Source: JAXMHQ01 sp046346665 (GTDB taxonomy: Bacteria; Verrucomicrobiota; Verrucomicrobiia; Limisphaerales; JAXMHQ01). Taken from it: 64,000 nt of DNA. The DNA lies in assembly GCA_046346665.1 (NCBI GenBank), contig JAXMHQ010000005.1, forward strand, positions 1-64,000, written 5' to 3'. This document shows positions 16,488 to 24,514 of this stretch, piece after piece; within the stretch, counting starts at the first letter, position 1; each line of letters begins with the position of its first letter. The notes under the pieces are model-generated. The model had not been told where the DNA came from. It saw nothing but the letters and a program-made list of their open reading frames with translations, and ran no database searches. The translations under genes were made by a program, and so were the position numbers.

Positions 16488-17041
16488 ACCCTTCCCGCGC
16501 CCGCCCGCCGCTCTGGACCTTGCTCGCATTGATCTGCCTGCTCCCCGCCTGCGCGTCCCTCAACGTCGACCCGCGCCACCCCGAGCCCGGCGTCGGCTAC
16601 GTCGACCTCTATACGCCCACCCCGGAACAATTGAGCTGGGATGTCCGGGAATTCAATGCGGCCGACAACGCCTTCAAACCCGTGTTTTCCGACATCGACC
16701 CCGTCCAGGGCCGCATTCTGCGCCTCGCGTTCCCCCCCGGCACCTGCCGCCTCCGCATCACCTTCCTCAACCGCGTCATCATCGAACCCGTCATCCTCGA
16801 CGTCACCGTCGACGCCGGCCGCATCACGCCGGTCGAGATCGATTCCAAGGATGAAGGCGACGCCTCGGTCTACACGATCCGCACCGGGCTCGGCAGCACC
16901 GCCTACGGCCACCTCGGCCGCCATACCCGCGTCACCGGCGTCGGCACCCCCGCCTACCGCCTCACCGGCAAAGCTCTCCCTCCCGTCGATTACCAGGTGA
17001 AATCCAAAATGCCCTACGACGGCCCCCAATCCGCCCCGTAA
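16484..17041 (+). CDS. Small lipoprotein, unknown function
   Basis: 185 residues with lipobox L-L-P-A-C (Cys about 23). The mature part is a compact beta-rich domain containing Y-V-D-L-Y-T, V-Q-G-R-I-L-R-L-A-F-P-P-G and G-R-I-T-P-V-E-I-D. This resembles the PEGA-like or carboxypeptidase-regulatory beta sandwiches of cell-envelope lipoproteins, but I would not name a family. ATGA overlap with the preceding coiled-coil lipoprotein links the pair in function. Confidence 0.6.
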   Translation: MNPSRARPPLWTLLALICLLPACASLNVDPRHPEPGVGYVDLYTPTPEQLSWDVREFNAADNAFKPVFSDIDPVQGRILRLAFPPGTCRLRITFLNRVIIEPVILDVTVDAGRITPVEIDSKDEGDASVYTIRTGLGSTAYGHLGRHTRVTGVGTPAYRLTGKALPPVDYQVKSKMPYDGPQSAP

Positions 17042-17050
17042 CCTTCCCTT

Positions 17051-17107
17051 CCGCGATTTTACAATCGCGGCTACCGTCTCCCCGTAGCCGTAATCGTGAG
17101 ATTGCGG
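17051..17107. repeat. BIME-like REP pair (tail-to-tail order)
   Basis: CCGCGATTTTACAATCGCGG+CTAC at 17051-17074 and GTAGCCGTAATCGTGAG+ATTGCGG at 17084-17107. These are the same two units as at 9338-9404, but in the opposite relative order. They sit between the lipoprotein genes and the sigma-54 promoter of the secretion operon. Confidence 0.8.
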
Positions 17108-17201
17108 TCCCTTCAATGGATGTTCGCGTTGTCCACCTGCGCAAATCCTGCGCAGGCAATTCGGCCCGCGTGAGCAAGGTTTGCGCGGTGTGACTTCCGT
17201 T

Positions 17202-17221
17202 TCCCTGTAAACAAAGGGAAT
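17202..17221 (+). promoter_or_regulatory. Inverted repeat upstream of sigma-54 promoter
   Basis: TTCCCT-N8-AGGGAA, perfect 6-bp arms, ending seven bases before the -24 element. It is closer than most activator sites for sigma-54 promoters, so it could be a repressor or accessory site; this is only a symmetry call. Confidence 0.3.
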
Positions 17222-17228
17222 TCTTCAC

Positions 17229-17244
17229 TGGCACAGTCTTTGCA
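17229..17244 (+). promoter_or_regulatory. Sigma-54 (RpoN) promoter of the type II secretion operon
   Basis: TGGCACAGTCTTTGCA. The -24 GG and -12 GC are separated by exactly ten bases, and TGGCAC and TTGCA match the consensus fully. The predicted start is near 17256, giving a leader of about 73 bases before the ATG at 17329, which is preceded by GGAAAGG. Such promoters need an NtrC-type activator ATPase. None is encoded in this window, but the operon ends with a histidine kinase. Confidence 0.8.
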
Positions 17245-17328
17245 TGGGATTTCGTTCGACAGGACCCATGTGTGTTCTGCAGCGGGTTGAACCGTGAACC
17301 AAAGTAACTCAATCGTGGAAAGGCAAAG

Positions 17329-17868
17329 ATGAAACTGAAGCATTTGACCTGGATGACCGGCCTCGCGTGTGCGCTGGCGGTGACGACTCCAACAGCGTGG
17401 GCGCAGGATGGCGGCGGACCCGGCGGACCCGGCGGCGGACGGCCCCGGTTCGATCCGGCCCAGATGCAGCAAATGAGGCTCGACCGGCTGCATGAACAGA
17501 TGGATGTGAAGGATGATGCCGAATGGAACATCATCCAGGCCCGCGCGACGAAAGTCATGGATGCGCAGCGCGAGGTGATGTCCTCGATGTTCCGCGGTTT
17601 TGGAGGACGCCGCGGCGGCGATAACAACGGCGGCGGCCAGGGGGGCGGACGCGGAGGGTTCTTCGGCCAGCCCAACCCCGACCTTGAGGCGCTGCAGAAG
17701 GCGATTGAAAGCAACGCGCCCACGGAACAGGTGAAGGCCGCGCTTGAAAAATACCGTGCCTCCCGCAAAGCCAAGGAAGCCGCGCTGGCCCAGGCCCAGG
17801 CCGAGCTCCAAAAAGTGCTCACCACCAAACAGGAAGCCGTCGCCGTCGCCAACGGCCTGCTGAACTGA
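17329..17868 (+). CDS. Small secreted Gly-rich helical protein heading the secretion operon
   Basis: 179 residues. A signal peptide ends A-W-A-Q (about 25). Then come a Gly/Pro-rich stretch, a helix containing M-Q-Q-M-R-L-D-R-L-H-E-Q-M and D-D-A-E-W-N-I-I-Q-A-R, a second Gly-rich insert, and a C-terminal helix rich in Lys, Ala and Gln. The helical-hairpin layout recalls periplasmic Spy/CpxP-type proteins, but the LTxxQ motif is not present. It is the first gene behind the sigma-54 promoter and is separated from gspE by a strong hairpin, which would let it be made in larger amount than the machinery. It could be an exported cargo or chaperone of the system (inference). Confidence 0.65.
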   Translation: MKLKHLTWMTGLACALAVTTPTAWAQDGGGPGGPGGGRPRFDPAQMQQMRLDRLHEQMDVKDDAEWNIIQARATKVMDAQREVMSSMFRGFGGRRGGDNNGGGQGGGRGGFFGQPNPDLEALQKAIESNAPTEQVKAALEKYRASRKAKEAALAQAQAELQKVLTTKQEAVAVANGLLN

Positions 17869-17887
17869 TCCGCCATTGCACGATTGG

Positions 17888-17911
17888 GCGGCGGCCGGAC
17901 ACGGCCGCCGC
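17888..17911 (+). terminator. Intercistronic hairpin between first gene and gspE
   Basis: A perfect 10-bp stem (GCGGCGGCCG / CGGCCGCCGC) closes a GACA loop. No T run follows, so it more likely acts as an attenuator or RNA-stabilising stem that raises the amount of the upstream transcript than as a full terminator. Confidence 0.45.
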
Positions 17912-17921
17912 TCGCATTCTC

Positions 17922-19673
17922 ATGAACCCTGGCACACTTGAATCGCCGCTCAAATCGCTCCTCGACCGGATGCTGGCCGCGCGGCAAATCTCCGCGTCCG
18001 ACGCCGATCAATTGCTCCGCCAGGGTTCGCCCGCCATGGGTTCCGAGGAGGACGTCCTCCGCTGGCTCGCCCGCGAATACGGAATTCCCTACACCACGCT
18101 CGAGGACGTCGAACCCGACCGCCAGCTTCTCTCGCTGTTCCCCGCGCGCCTGCTGTTGAAGGAGGAGTTGCTCCCCCTGAAACGCATCAACGGCACGGTC
18201 GAAATCGCCACCAGCCGCCTCTTCGCCACCCAGGGCCTCGATTCCCTCAAAACCCTCACCGGGCTCAACCTGAAACCCGTCCTCGCCGGCAGCGAAGCCC
18301 TCCAGCGCGAAATGAAAAAGCGCCTGGGCGTCGGCGCCGATACCATCGGCACCCTCGACGCGGAAAAAGGCATCGAGGTCGTCGACGAAAATCTCGAGGA
18401 CACCGACATCGACGAGGCCGCGGAGGACGAAGCCTCCATCATCCGATTCGTCAACCAGGTCTTCCGCGACGCCATCGAACTCCGCGCCTCCGACATCCAC
18501 CTCGAACCGTTCGAGGACGAATTCCGCATCCGCTACCGCATCGACGGCGTGCTCCAGGACGTCTCCGTCCCCGCTCAACTCAAGCGATTCCAGCCCGCGA
18601 TCGTGTCGCGCGTCAAAATTCTCAGCCACCTCAACATCGCCGAAAAACGCCTGCCCCAGGACGGCCGCATCAAAATCCGGCTCGACGACGCCGAGGTCGA
18701 CATCCGCGTCTCGGTGATCCCGATGCTGCACGGCGAAGCGGTGGTGATGCGCCTGCTGCGCCAGAACGCCACGTTGCGCGGCATGGAACAGCTCGGCATG
18801 GACGGCCGCGAACTCGATTGCTTCCGCCGCGTGCTCCAACTGCCCCACGGCATCATCCTCGTCACCGGCCCCACCGGCAGCGGAAAAACGTCCACCCTCT
18901 ACACCGCCCTCAACGAGATCAACGATTCCGTCCGCAAAATCATCACCATCGAGGATCCCGTCGAATACCAGCTCAAAGGCGTCAACCAGATCCAGGTCTC
19001 CGAAAAAGCCGGTCTCACCTTCGCCCGCGGATTGCGATCCATCCTGCGCCACGATCCCGACGTCATTCTCATCGGCGAAATCCGCGACCAGGAAACGGCG
19101 CAGATCGCCGTCCAGGCGTCGCTCACCGGCCATCTCGTTTTTTCAACCCTGCACACCAACGACGCCCCCGGCGCTCTCACCCGCCTCGTCGACATGGGCG
19201 TGGAACCCTACCTCGTCGCCTCGTCGCTCGAAGCCGTGCTCGCCCAGCGCCTCGTCCGCGTGCTCTGCAAACACTGCAAACAGCCGGACCATTCCCCGGC
19301 CACCAACGTTCTCAAATCCCAGCTCGGCATCCCCGCCGACGCCGTCCTCTACCACGCACCCGGCTGCCGCGAATGCCGCAACACCGGGTTCTACGGCCGG
19401 CACGCCATCTTCGAATGGATGGATGTCGACGCCGAAACACGCCAGCTCATCCTCAAAAACGCGTCGTCCGACCAGCTCCGCGACTCCGCCCGCCGCACCG
19501 GCATGCGCATGCTCGCCGAGGACGGCTGGCGCCTCGTCCGCCAGGGCGTCACCACCGTCGAAGAAGTCCTCAGCGTCACCACCGCCAAGGAAATCGCCCG
19601 CTCCACCCACAACGACACCGTCGATGCCGCCGCGGATTCCCCGGCCAACACCGCCCTCAAACGTCGCTCCTGA
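17922..19673 (+). CDS. gspE: Type II secretion ATPase GspE
   Basis: 583 residues. It is the cytoplasmic hexameric ATPase that drives pseudopilus assembly. An N-terminal MshEN-type domain (about 1-150) is followed by the N2 domain and the RecA-like motor. The motor carries Walker A G-P-T-G-S-G-K-T (316-323), the Asp box I-T-I-E-D-P-V-E, Walker B I-L-I-G-E-I-R-D and the His box. A zinc site is formed by C-K-H-C (449-452) and C-R-E-C (482-485), as in GspE/PilB. All catalytic parts are intact. gspF begins six bases after its stop. Confidence 0.95.
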   Translation: MNPGTLESPLKSLLDRMLAARQISASDADQLLRQGSPAMGSEEDVLRWLAREYGIPYTTLEDVEPDRQLLSLFPARLLLKEELLPLKRINGTVEIATSRLFATQGLDSLKTLTGLNLKPVLAGSEALQREMKKRLGVGADTIGTLDAEKGIEVVDENLEDTDIDEAAEDEASIIRFVNQVFRDAIELRASDIHLEPFEDEFRIRYRIDGVLQDVSVPAQLKRFQPAIVSRVKILSHLNIAEKRLPQDGRIKIRLDDAEVDIRVSVIPMLHGEAVVMRLLRQNATLRGMEQLGMDGRELDCFRRVLQLPHGIILVTGPTGSGKTSTLYTALNEINDSVRKIITIEDPVEYQLKGVNQIQVSEKAGLTFARGLRSILRHDPDVILIGEIRDQETAQIAVQASLTGHLVFSTLHTNDAPGALTRLVDMGVEPYLVASSLEAVLAQRLVRVLCKHCKQPDHSPATNVLKSQLGIPADAVLYHAPGCRECRNTGFYGRHAIFEWMDVDAETRQLILKNASSDQLRDSARRTGMRMLAEDGWRLVRQGVTTVEEVLSVTTAKEIARSTHNDTVDAAADSPANTALKRRS

Positions 19674-19679
19674 TCTTTC

Positions 19680-20930
19680 ATGCCCCAGTTCCTCTACAAA
19701 GCGATCCAGGCCAACGGCACCCTGACCGAAGGGCAGCTCGATGCCCCCGGCCGGCCGGATGCCTTCCGCCAAATGGAAGCGCTGGGACTGCGCCCCGTCA
19801 GTCTCGCGGAAAAAAACGGCGCCGCTGCCGCGCCTGCGGCGCCCGCCGGGCTCGAGGCACTCGGCAAACTCTCGTTCCAGATCAAGTCCGAAAAGGTTTC
19901 CGCCAAGGACCTCGAAAATTTCACGCGCCTGCTCTCCAGCCTGCTGGCCGCCGGCGTCCCCCTCAGCCGCGCCCTCGTCATCCTCCACAAGGAAGCCACC
20001 AAGCCCGCCGTCGCAGCCCGCTGGAAGCAAATCCACGATTCCGTCATCGACGGCATGTCGCTCGCCGACGCCATGGCGAAGTTCCCGGACACCTTCCCCC
20101 GGGTCTACACCGCCATGGTGCATGCCGGTGAAACCGGCGGATTCCTCGATCTCGTCCTGTCCCAGATCGCCGACTTCCAGGCGCGCGAGAAGGAACTTCG
20201 ATCCAAGGTCACCAGCGCGATGCTGTATCCGACGATTCTGCTGGTGCTGGCTTTGGGCGTGCTCGCGTTCCTCCTGATTTTCTTCATTCCGCGATTCCAG
20301 AAACTGTTCGGCGGCTTCGGCGGCTCCCTCCCGCTCATCACGCAGGTGATCATCGGCATCAGCACCATCGTCCGATCCTACGGGTTGTTCGTCATCGTCG
20401 GGCTTGTGGTCGGCGGTCTCCTGCTTCGAAGCTGGTTCCTGTCCGAAAAAGGACGGCGCCTCTGGGAAGCCATGGTTCTCCGCGTCCCCATGATCGGCCC
20501 GCTCGTTGCCGAATTCGCCATGGCCCGCTTCTGCCGCATGCTCGGCACCCTGCTCGGCGCCGGCGTCCCGCTCGTCCAGGGACTCCAGGTCGCCCGCAAA
20601 TCCATCGGCAACCAAATCCTCGTCGACGCCGTCGGACGCTCGATCGACCGCGTCCAGGAAGGCGGGCGCCTCGGCCAGAGCCTCGCCGATTGCCGCGGCC
20701 TCTTTCCCGGCTCCGTGCTCGAAATGGTGTCCGTCGCCGAGGAAAGCGGCCGGCTCGACACCGAGCTGGTCCGCATCGCCAACGTCACCGAGGGCGACCT
20801 TGACCGGCAGCTCAAAACCGCCGTCGCCTTCGCCGAACCGCTGATGCTGTTCCTCATCGCCGGGTTCATCGGCACCATTTTCATCGGCATGCTCCTCCCC
20901 ATCTTCACCCTGCAACAATACATCAAGTAA
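19680..20930 (+). CDS. gspF: Type II secretion inner-membrane platform protein GspF
   Basis: 416 residues, the standard length. Two GspF domains of cytoplasmic helices (about 75-195 and 275-400) alternate with three membrane segments (about 181-205, 232-252 and 383-405). Conserved features include F-T-R-L-L-S-S-L-L-A-A-G-V-P-L and its second-domain counterpart F-C-R-M-L-G-T-L-L-G-A-G-V-P-L. It connects the GspE motor to the growing pseudopilus. It lies six bases behind gspE and six ahead of gspG. Confidence 0.95.
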   Translation: MPQFLYKAIQANGTLTEGQLDAPGRPDAFRQMEALGLRPVSLAEKNGAAAAPAAPAGLEALGKLSFQIKSEKVSAKDLENFTRLLSSLLAAGVPLSRALVILHKEATKPAVAARWKQIHDSVIDGMSLADAMAKFPDTFPRVYTAMVHAGETGGFLDLVLSQIADFQAREKELRSKVTSAMLYPTILLVLALGVLAFLLIFFIPRFQKLFGGFGGSLPLITQVIIGISTIVRSYGLFVIVGLVVGGLLLRSWFLSEKGRRLWEAMVLRVPMIGPLVAEFAMARFCRMLGTLLGAGVPLVQGLQVARKSIGNQILVDAVGRSIDRVQEGGRLGQSLADCRGLFPGSVLEMVSVAEESGRLDTELVRIANVTEGDLDRQLKTAVAFAEPLMLFLIAGFIGTIFIGMLLPIFTLQQYIK

Positions 20931-20935
20931 CCCCC

Positions 20936-21406
20936 ATGAACATTCAGCCAAATCCCGCTCGACGCGGCGCAGCATTCCGCACTCCGCACTTCGCACTCCG
21001 CACTGGATTCACTCTCGTTGAACTGCTCCTGGTTCTCGTGATTCTCGGCACGCTCGCCGCCATCGTGCTGCCCAAGTTCACCGGCACCACCCAGCGCTCC
21101 CGCATCACCGCCGCCCAAACCCAGATCTCCACGTTCAAGACCGCCCTCAACGCGTTCGAAGTCGACATGGGCTACTACCCCAAGTCGCTCGCCGACCTCA
21201 TCCAAAAACCCAACGGCAATAACGTCGCCAACTGGCACGGACCCTACCTCGACAGCGATGCCATCCCGAAGGATCCCTGGGGCAACGATTACAGCTTTGT
21301 CTCCCCGGGCAAACACAACACCAGCTCCTACGACATCCAGTCCGCCGGCCCCGACGGCCAGGCGGGAACCGACGACGACGTCTGCAACTGGACACTGAAG
21401 CGATGA
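20936..21406 (+). CDS. gspG: Major pseudopilin GspG
   Basis: 156 residues. The cleavage site is G24^F25 followed by T-L-V-E-L-L, then the pseudopilin helix. The C-terminal domain has the GspG pattern D-M-G-Y-Y-P-K-S-L-A-D-L, K-D-P-W-G-N-D-Y and S-A-G-P-D-G-Q-A-G-T-D-D-D, which includes the calcium-binding loop. The leader is 24 residues long instead of the usual 6-10 because codons 12-23 are a tandem repeat of CCGCACT-type units (20973-21005). The leader is removed, so the mature protein is normal. The stop overlaps the gspH start (ATGA). Confidence 0.93.
   Translation: MNIQPNPARRGAAFRTPHFALRTGFTLVELLLVLVILGTLAAIVLPKFTGTTQRSRITAAQTQISTFKTALNAFEVDMGYYPKSLADLIQKPNGNNVANWHGPYLDSDAIPKDPWGNDYSFVSPGKHNTSSYDIQSAGPDGQAGTDDDVCNWTLKR
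20973..21005. repeat. CCGCACT tandem repeat inside the gspG leader
   Basis: Four imperfect copies of a CCGCACT/TCGCACT unit, wholly within the leader-peptide codons of gspG. Confidence 0.7.
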
Positions 21407-21993
21407 TGCTATCGAGTCGAAAGTCGAAGGTCGAAGGTCGAGCGCCGGTCCGCGGCGCGACCGACCTTTCATGCCCTCGACTCTCGACCCTCGACCCTCG
21501 GCACGGGTTCACTCTCATCGAACTCATCCTGGTGCTCACCCTGCTCGCCGTCGCCACCTCGCTCATCGCCCCGTCGCTCTCCAGCTTCTTCCGCGGCCGC
21601 GCGATTGATTCCGAGGCGCGCCAACTCCTCGCCCTCGCCCACGCCGGACAGAGCCGCGCCATCGCCGATGGTTTCCCCGTCCTGCTCTGGATCGACGCCT
21701 CCCGCAACAGCTACGGGCTCGAGCAGGAATCGAGCGACTCAAAAGCCGGCGGCGCCCCCGACGGCAAGGCCGAATCCTTCGATTTCGAAAATCAACTCCG
21801 CATCGACACCGGCAACGCCAGCCCTCTCCCTGTGAACGGCCGCAGTTTGCCCGCCATCCGGTTCATGCCGGATGGCACCATCGACGAAAACAGCGCGACC
21901 TCGCTCCACCTCCTCGCTGCCAGCGGCGAATCGCTCTGGCTCATCCAGTCCACCAACCGCCTGGGTTATGAAATCCGCAGCACCGACCGCTAA
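21403..21993 (+). CDS. gspH: Minor pseudopilin GspH
   Basis: 196 residues. The cleavage site is G35^F36-T-L-I-E, followed by the hydrophobic helix; the C-terminal domain contains A-R-Q-L-L-A-L-A-H-A-G-Q-S-R-A and R-F-M-P-D-G-T-I, typical of the GspH/FimT group. The leader of 35 residues is unusually long; most of it is translated from a palindromic GTCGAAG/CTCGACC repeat (21412-21500). No other in-frame ATG exists between 21403 and the cleavage site. The minor pseudopilins H, I, J and K form the tip of the pseudopilus. It overlaps gspG by four bases and gspI by 26. Confidence 0.88.
   Translation: MMLSSRKSKVEGRAPVRGATDLSCPRLSTLDPRHGFTLIELILVLTLLAVATSLIAPSLSSFFRGRAIDSEARQLLALAHAGQSRAIADGFPVLLWIDASRNSYGLEQESSDSKAGGAPDGKAESFDFENQLRIDTGNASPLPVNGRSLPAIRFMPDGTIDENSATSLHLLAASGESLWLIQSTNRLGYEIRSTDR
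21412..21500. repeat. GTCGAAG/CTCGACC palindromic repeat inside the gspH leader
   Basis: The left arm (21412-21442) is built from GTCGAAAG and GTCGAAGG units, the right arm (21475-21500) from CTCGACCC units, so the two can pair. A single-sided relative lies at 61156-61187, and a degenerate one in the gspJ leader at 22400-22457. Confidence 0.7.
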
Positions 21994-22390
21994 TCGCCGC
22001 CGCCGCGCCGCCGCGTTCACGCTGGCCGAGGTGCTGGCCGCCCTGGCCTTCATGGCGATCGTCATCCCGGTCGCGATCGAGGCGCTCCATCTCGCCAGCG
22101 TGTCCGGCCAGGTCGCCGTCCAGCAGGCCGAGGCCGCCCGCATCGCCGACCGCGTCCTGAACGAAAGCCTCGTCACGACCAACTGGACCCAGTCGGCCAA
22201 TGGCACCGTCTCCGACAACGGCCGCGAATTCTCGTGGACCCTCCGCAGCGAACCCTGGCCCGCCGATTCCCTCATGGAACTGGTCACGGCGGAAGTGACG
22301 TTCACCGTCGGCGGCACCCCGCACAGCGTGCAGCTCAGCACGCTGGCCGTGTCGACCTCAACGCTCAACAGTTTGACGGGCATCCAATGA
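21968..22390 (+). CDS. gspI: Minor pseudopilin GspI
   Basis: 140 residues from ATG 21968, which overlaps the end of gspH by 26 bases. The leader is rich in Arg and ends A-A-A^F-T-L-A-E-V, so the residue before the cut is Ala rather than Gly; prepilin peptidases tolerate this poorly but variants are known. The Glu at mature position 5 is present. The rest is a short beta domain with R-E-F-S-W-T-L-R-S and V-E-V-like strands, as in GspI. Its TGA overlaps the gspJ ATG. Confidence 0.8.
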   Translation: MKSAAPTANRRRRAAAFTLAEVLAALAFMAIVIPVAIEALHLASVSGQVAVQQAEAARIADRVLNESLVTTNWTQSANGTVSDNGREFSWTLRSEPWPADSLMELVTAEVTFTVGGTPHSVQLSTLAVSTSTLNSLTGIQ

Positions 22391-23121
22391 ACACAAGCCC
22401 TCAACTCTCGACCGCCTGGCTCGTCGAAGCACCGCGAAGACGGCTCGACCCTCGACGGGGTTTCACGCTCATGGAGCTGATCCTCGCCGTCGCGGTCACC
22501 GCGGTCGTGCTCGTCGCCATCAACGGCGTGTTCTTCACCGCCCTCCGCCTGCGCGACCGGTCGTTCGAAGCCATCGACCGCGCCGCGCCCGTGCAATCCG
22601 CGCTCAGCACGCTGCGGCGCGATTTGCTCGGCGCCATGGCGCCCGCCAGCGGCGGAATTCTCACGGGCGATTTCAAGGCCGGCAACGTGACCAGCACCGG
22701 CATGGGCCAGCCGGTGAACCTCGAGTTGTTCACCACCACCGGCGCCCTCAAGGAAAACGAGCCGTGGGGTGAAGTGCAGAAAGTGACGTACCAGCTCCGC
22801 ACCTCCGCCGACCGCTCCCAGCCCGGGCGCGACCTCGTCCGCAGCGTAACCCGCAACCTGCTCGCCACCCTCACGCCCGTTCCCGAGGATCAACCGCTGC
22901 TCAGCGGCGTCGACAGCCTCGAGATCACCTGTTACGACGGATCCCAGTGGCGGAGCGACTGGGACACCACGCTGACCGACACGAATTTGCCTTCGGCGAT
23001 CCGGGTGCGCCTGCGGCTCGCGGCGCCGGAACCCAACAACCAGGAACCCCGGCAGGTCGAACTCCTGGTGCCCATCGTTTGCCAGTCCTACACCAATCTC
23101 ACCGCCCCGACCGGTTCCTGA
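22387..23121 (+). CDS. gspJ: Minor pseudopilin GspJ
   Basis: 244 residues. The cleavage site is R-R-G25^F26-T-L-M-E-L. After the helix comes the GspJ-type domain with S-A-L-S-T-L-R-R-D-L and a late S-L-E-I-T-C-Y-D-G-S-Q-W-R segment, plus A-I-R-V-R-L-R-L near the end. The 25-residue leader again includes repeat-derived codons (CTCGACC-like, 22400-22457). It overlaps gspI by four bases, and gspK starts two bases after its stop. Confidence 0.86.
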   Translation: MNTSPQLSTAWLVEAPRRRLDPRRGFTLMELILAVAVTAVVLVAINGVFFTALRLRDRSFEAIDRAAPVQSALSTLRRDLLGAMAPASGGILTGDFKAGNVTSTGMGQPVNLELFTTTGALKENEPWGEVQKVTYQLRTSADRSQPGRDLVRSVTRNLLATLTPVPEDQPLLSGVDSLEITCYDGSQWRSDWDTTLTDTNLPSAIRVRLRLAAPEPNNQEPRQVELLVPIVCQSYTNLTAPTGS

Positions 23122-23122
23122 C

Positions 23123-24514
23123 ATGAATCCGCGCCATCGCCAACTTTCCCGCCTGCCCGGCCGCCGCCGGGACGGGTCGGTGCTGGTGATCGTGATGCTG
23201 ATCGCCTTCGGGCTGATCAGCCTGGCGCTTTATTTCGCGAATTCCATGTCGCTCGAACTCCGCGCCGCCGCCAATCGCACCGCCGGCCTTTCCGCCGACC
23301 AGGCCGTCGAAGGCGCCGCGCGCTACGTCTCCTACGTGCTCATCAATTACGCCACCAACGGCACCGTGCCCGACCGGTCCTGGTACCAGGCCGATTCCGT
23401 CCCCGTCGGCAGCGCCCAGGACGCCTCCGACAACGCCCATTTCTGGCTCATCGGCCGCGATACCAGCGGCCAGAATTCCTCGCTGTCCGAACCTTACTTC
23501 GGCCTCGTGGACGAAGCTTCCAAGCTCAACCTCAACGCCCCCTGGATCACCGCCGACGTGCTCAGCTCCAATTTTCCGAACCTCTCCTACGACTTCGCCC
23601 AGGCCATCATCGACTGGCGCGACACCAACAGCACCGATTCCTCCCTCAACTACAGCCAGGCCGGTTACATGGCCAAACATGCCGCGTTCGAAACCGTCGA
23701 CGAACTCCGCCTCGTCTACGGCGCCTCCCTCGAAACCATCTTCGGCGACGACGTGAACCGCAACGGCGTGCTCGATCCGAACGAAAACAGTTCCTCGGGC
23801 AGCAGTTTCTCCAATCCCGGCCTGGTCGATTATTTCACCGTCTACAGTTGCCAGCCGAATGTGCGCAGCGACGGCACCTCGCTCACCAATGTCAGCGACC
23901 GCGCTTCGCTGCAGGCCCTGCTCGAACTCCGCCTCGGCAGCAGCCGCGCCACGCAGGTCATCAACCGCGTTTTCCCCAACCCGGGCGGCCCCGGCCAGAC
24001 CAACGCACCCGCGGCCCAGGTCTCCTTCCCCAGCCTGCTCGACTTCTACCTGCGCAGCGGAATGACCTCGGATGAATTCGGTCTTGTCTACCCCGACCTC
24101 ACCGTCACCAATGCCCCTTACACCGTCGGCCGCGTCAATATCAACACCGCCCCCGCCGCCGTCCTCGCCTGCCTGCCCGGACTCAACCTCGACGTCGCCC
24201 AGCAGCTCGTCAGCTACCGCCAATCCAACGCCGGCAACCTCACGTCCATCGCCTGGATCGTCGACGCCCTCGGCACCGGCAGCACCGAGCTCGCCGCGCT
24301 CGCCCAGGGCGATTACATCACCACCCAGAGCTTCCAGTTCCAGGCCGACATCGCCGCCACCGGCCCGTTCGGCCGCGGCTACCGCCGAAACCGGTTCATC
24401 TTCGATATTTCCTCGGGCACACCGCGCGTCCTGTTTCGCCAGGATCTCAGCGGCCTCGGGTGGGCGCTCGGCCGCAGCGCCCGCGAAACCTGGGTGACCC
24501 GGACCACGCAATGA
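23123..24514 (+). CDS. gspK: Tip pseudopilin GspK
   Basis: 463 residues, larger than the other pseudopilins as expected. The N-terminal helix R-R-D-G^S-V-L-V-I-V-M-L lacks Glu5, a hallmark of GspK. The large insertion domain contains D-E-A-S-K-L-N-L-N, the D-V-N-R-N-G-V-L-D-P-N-E-N acidic loop, and the helix-hairpin-helix-like G-R-V-N-I-N-T-A-P-A-A-V-L-A-C-L-P-G-L found in this family. Its stop overlaps the start of gspL (ATGA). Confidence 0.93.
   Translation: MNPRHRQLSRLPGRRRDGSVLVIVMLIAFGLISLALYFANSMSLELRAAANRTAGLSADQAVEGAARYVSYVLINYATNGTVPDRSWYQADSVPVGSAQDASDNAHFWLIGRDTSGQNSSLSEPYFGLVDEASKLNLNAPWITADVLSSNFPNLSYDFAQAIIDWRDTNSTDSSLNYSQAGYMAKHAAFETVDELRLVYGASLETIFGDDVNRNGVLDPNENSSSGSSFSNPGLVDYFTVYSCQPNVRSDGTSLTNVSDRASLQALLELRLGSSRATQVINRVFPNPGGPGQTNAPAAQVSFPSLLDFYLRSGMTSDEFGLVYPDLTVTNAPYTVGRVNINTAPAAVLACLPGLNLDVAQQLVSYRQSNAGNLTSIAWIVDALGTGSTELAALAQGDYITTQSFQFQADIAATGPFGRGYRRNRFIFDISSGTPRVLFRQDLSGLGWALGRSARETWVTRTTQ

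Noticed and set aside
17202..17221. Classical distant NtrC-type enhancer for the sigma-54 promoter
   Set aside because: The dyad lies only about 10 bases ahead of the -24 box, too close for a usual enhancer; kept only as an unassigned inverted repeat.
16962..19133. 723-codon open frame opposite gspE
   Set aside because: Low-complexity composition and full overlap with a certain gene; no start signal or family resemblance.
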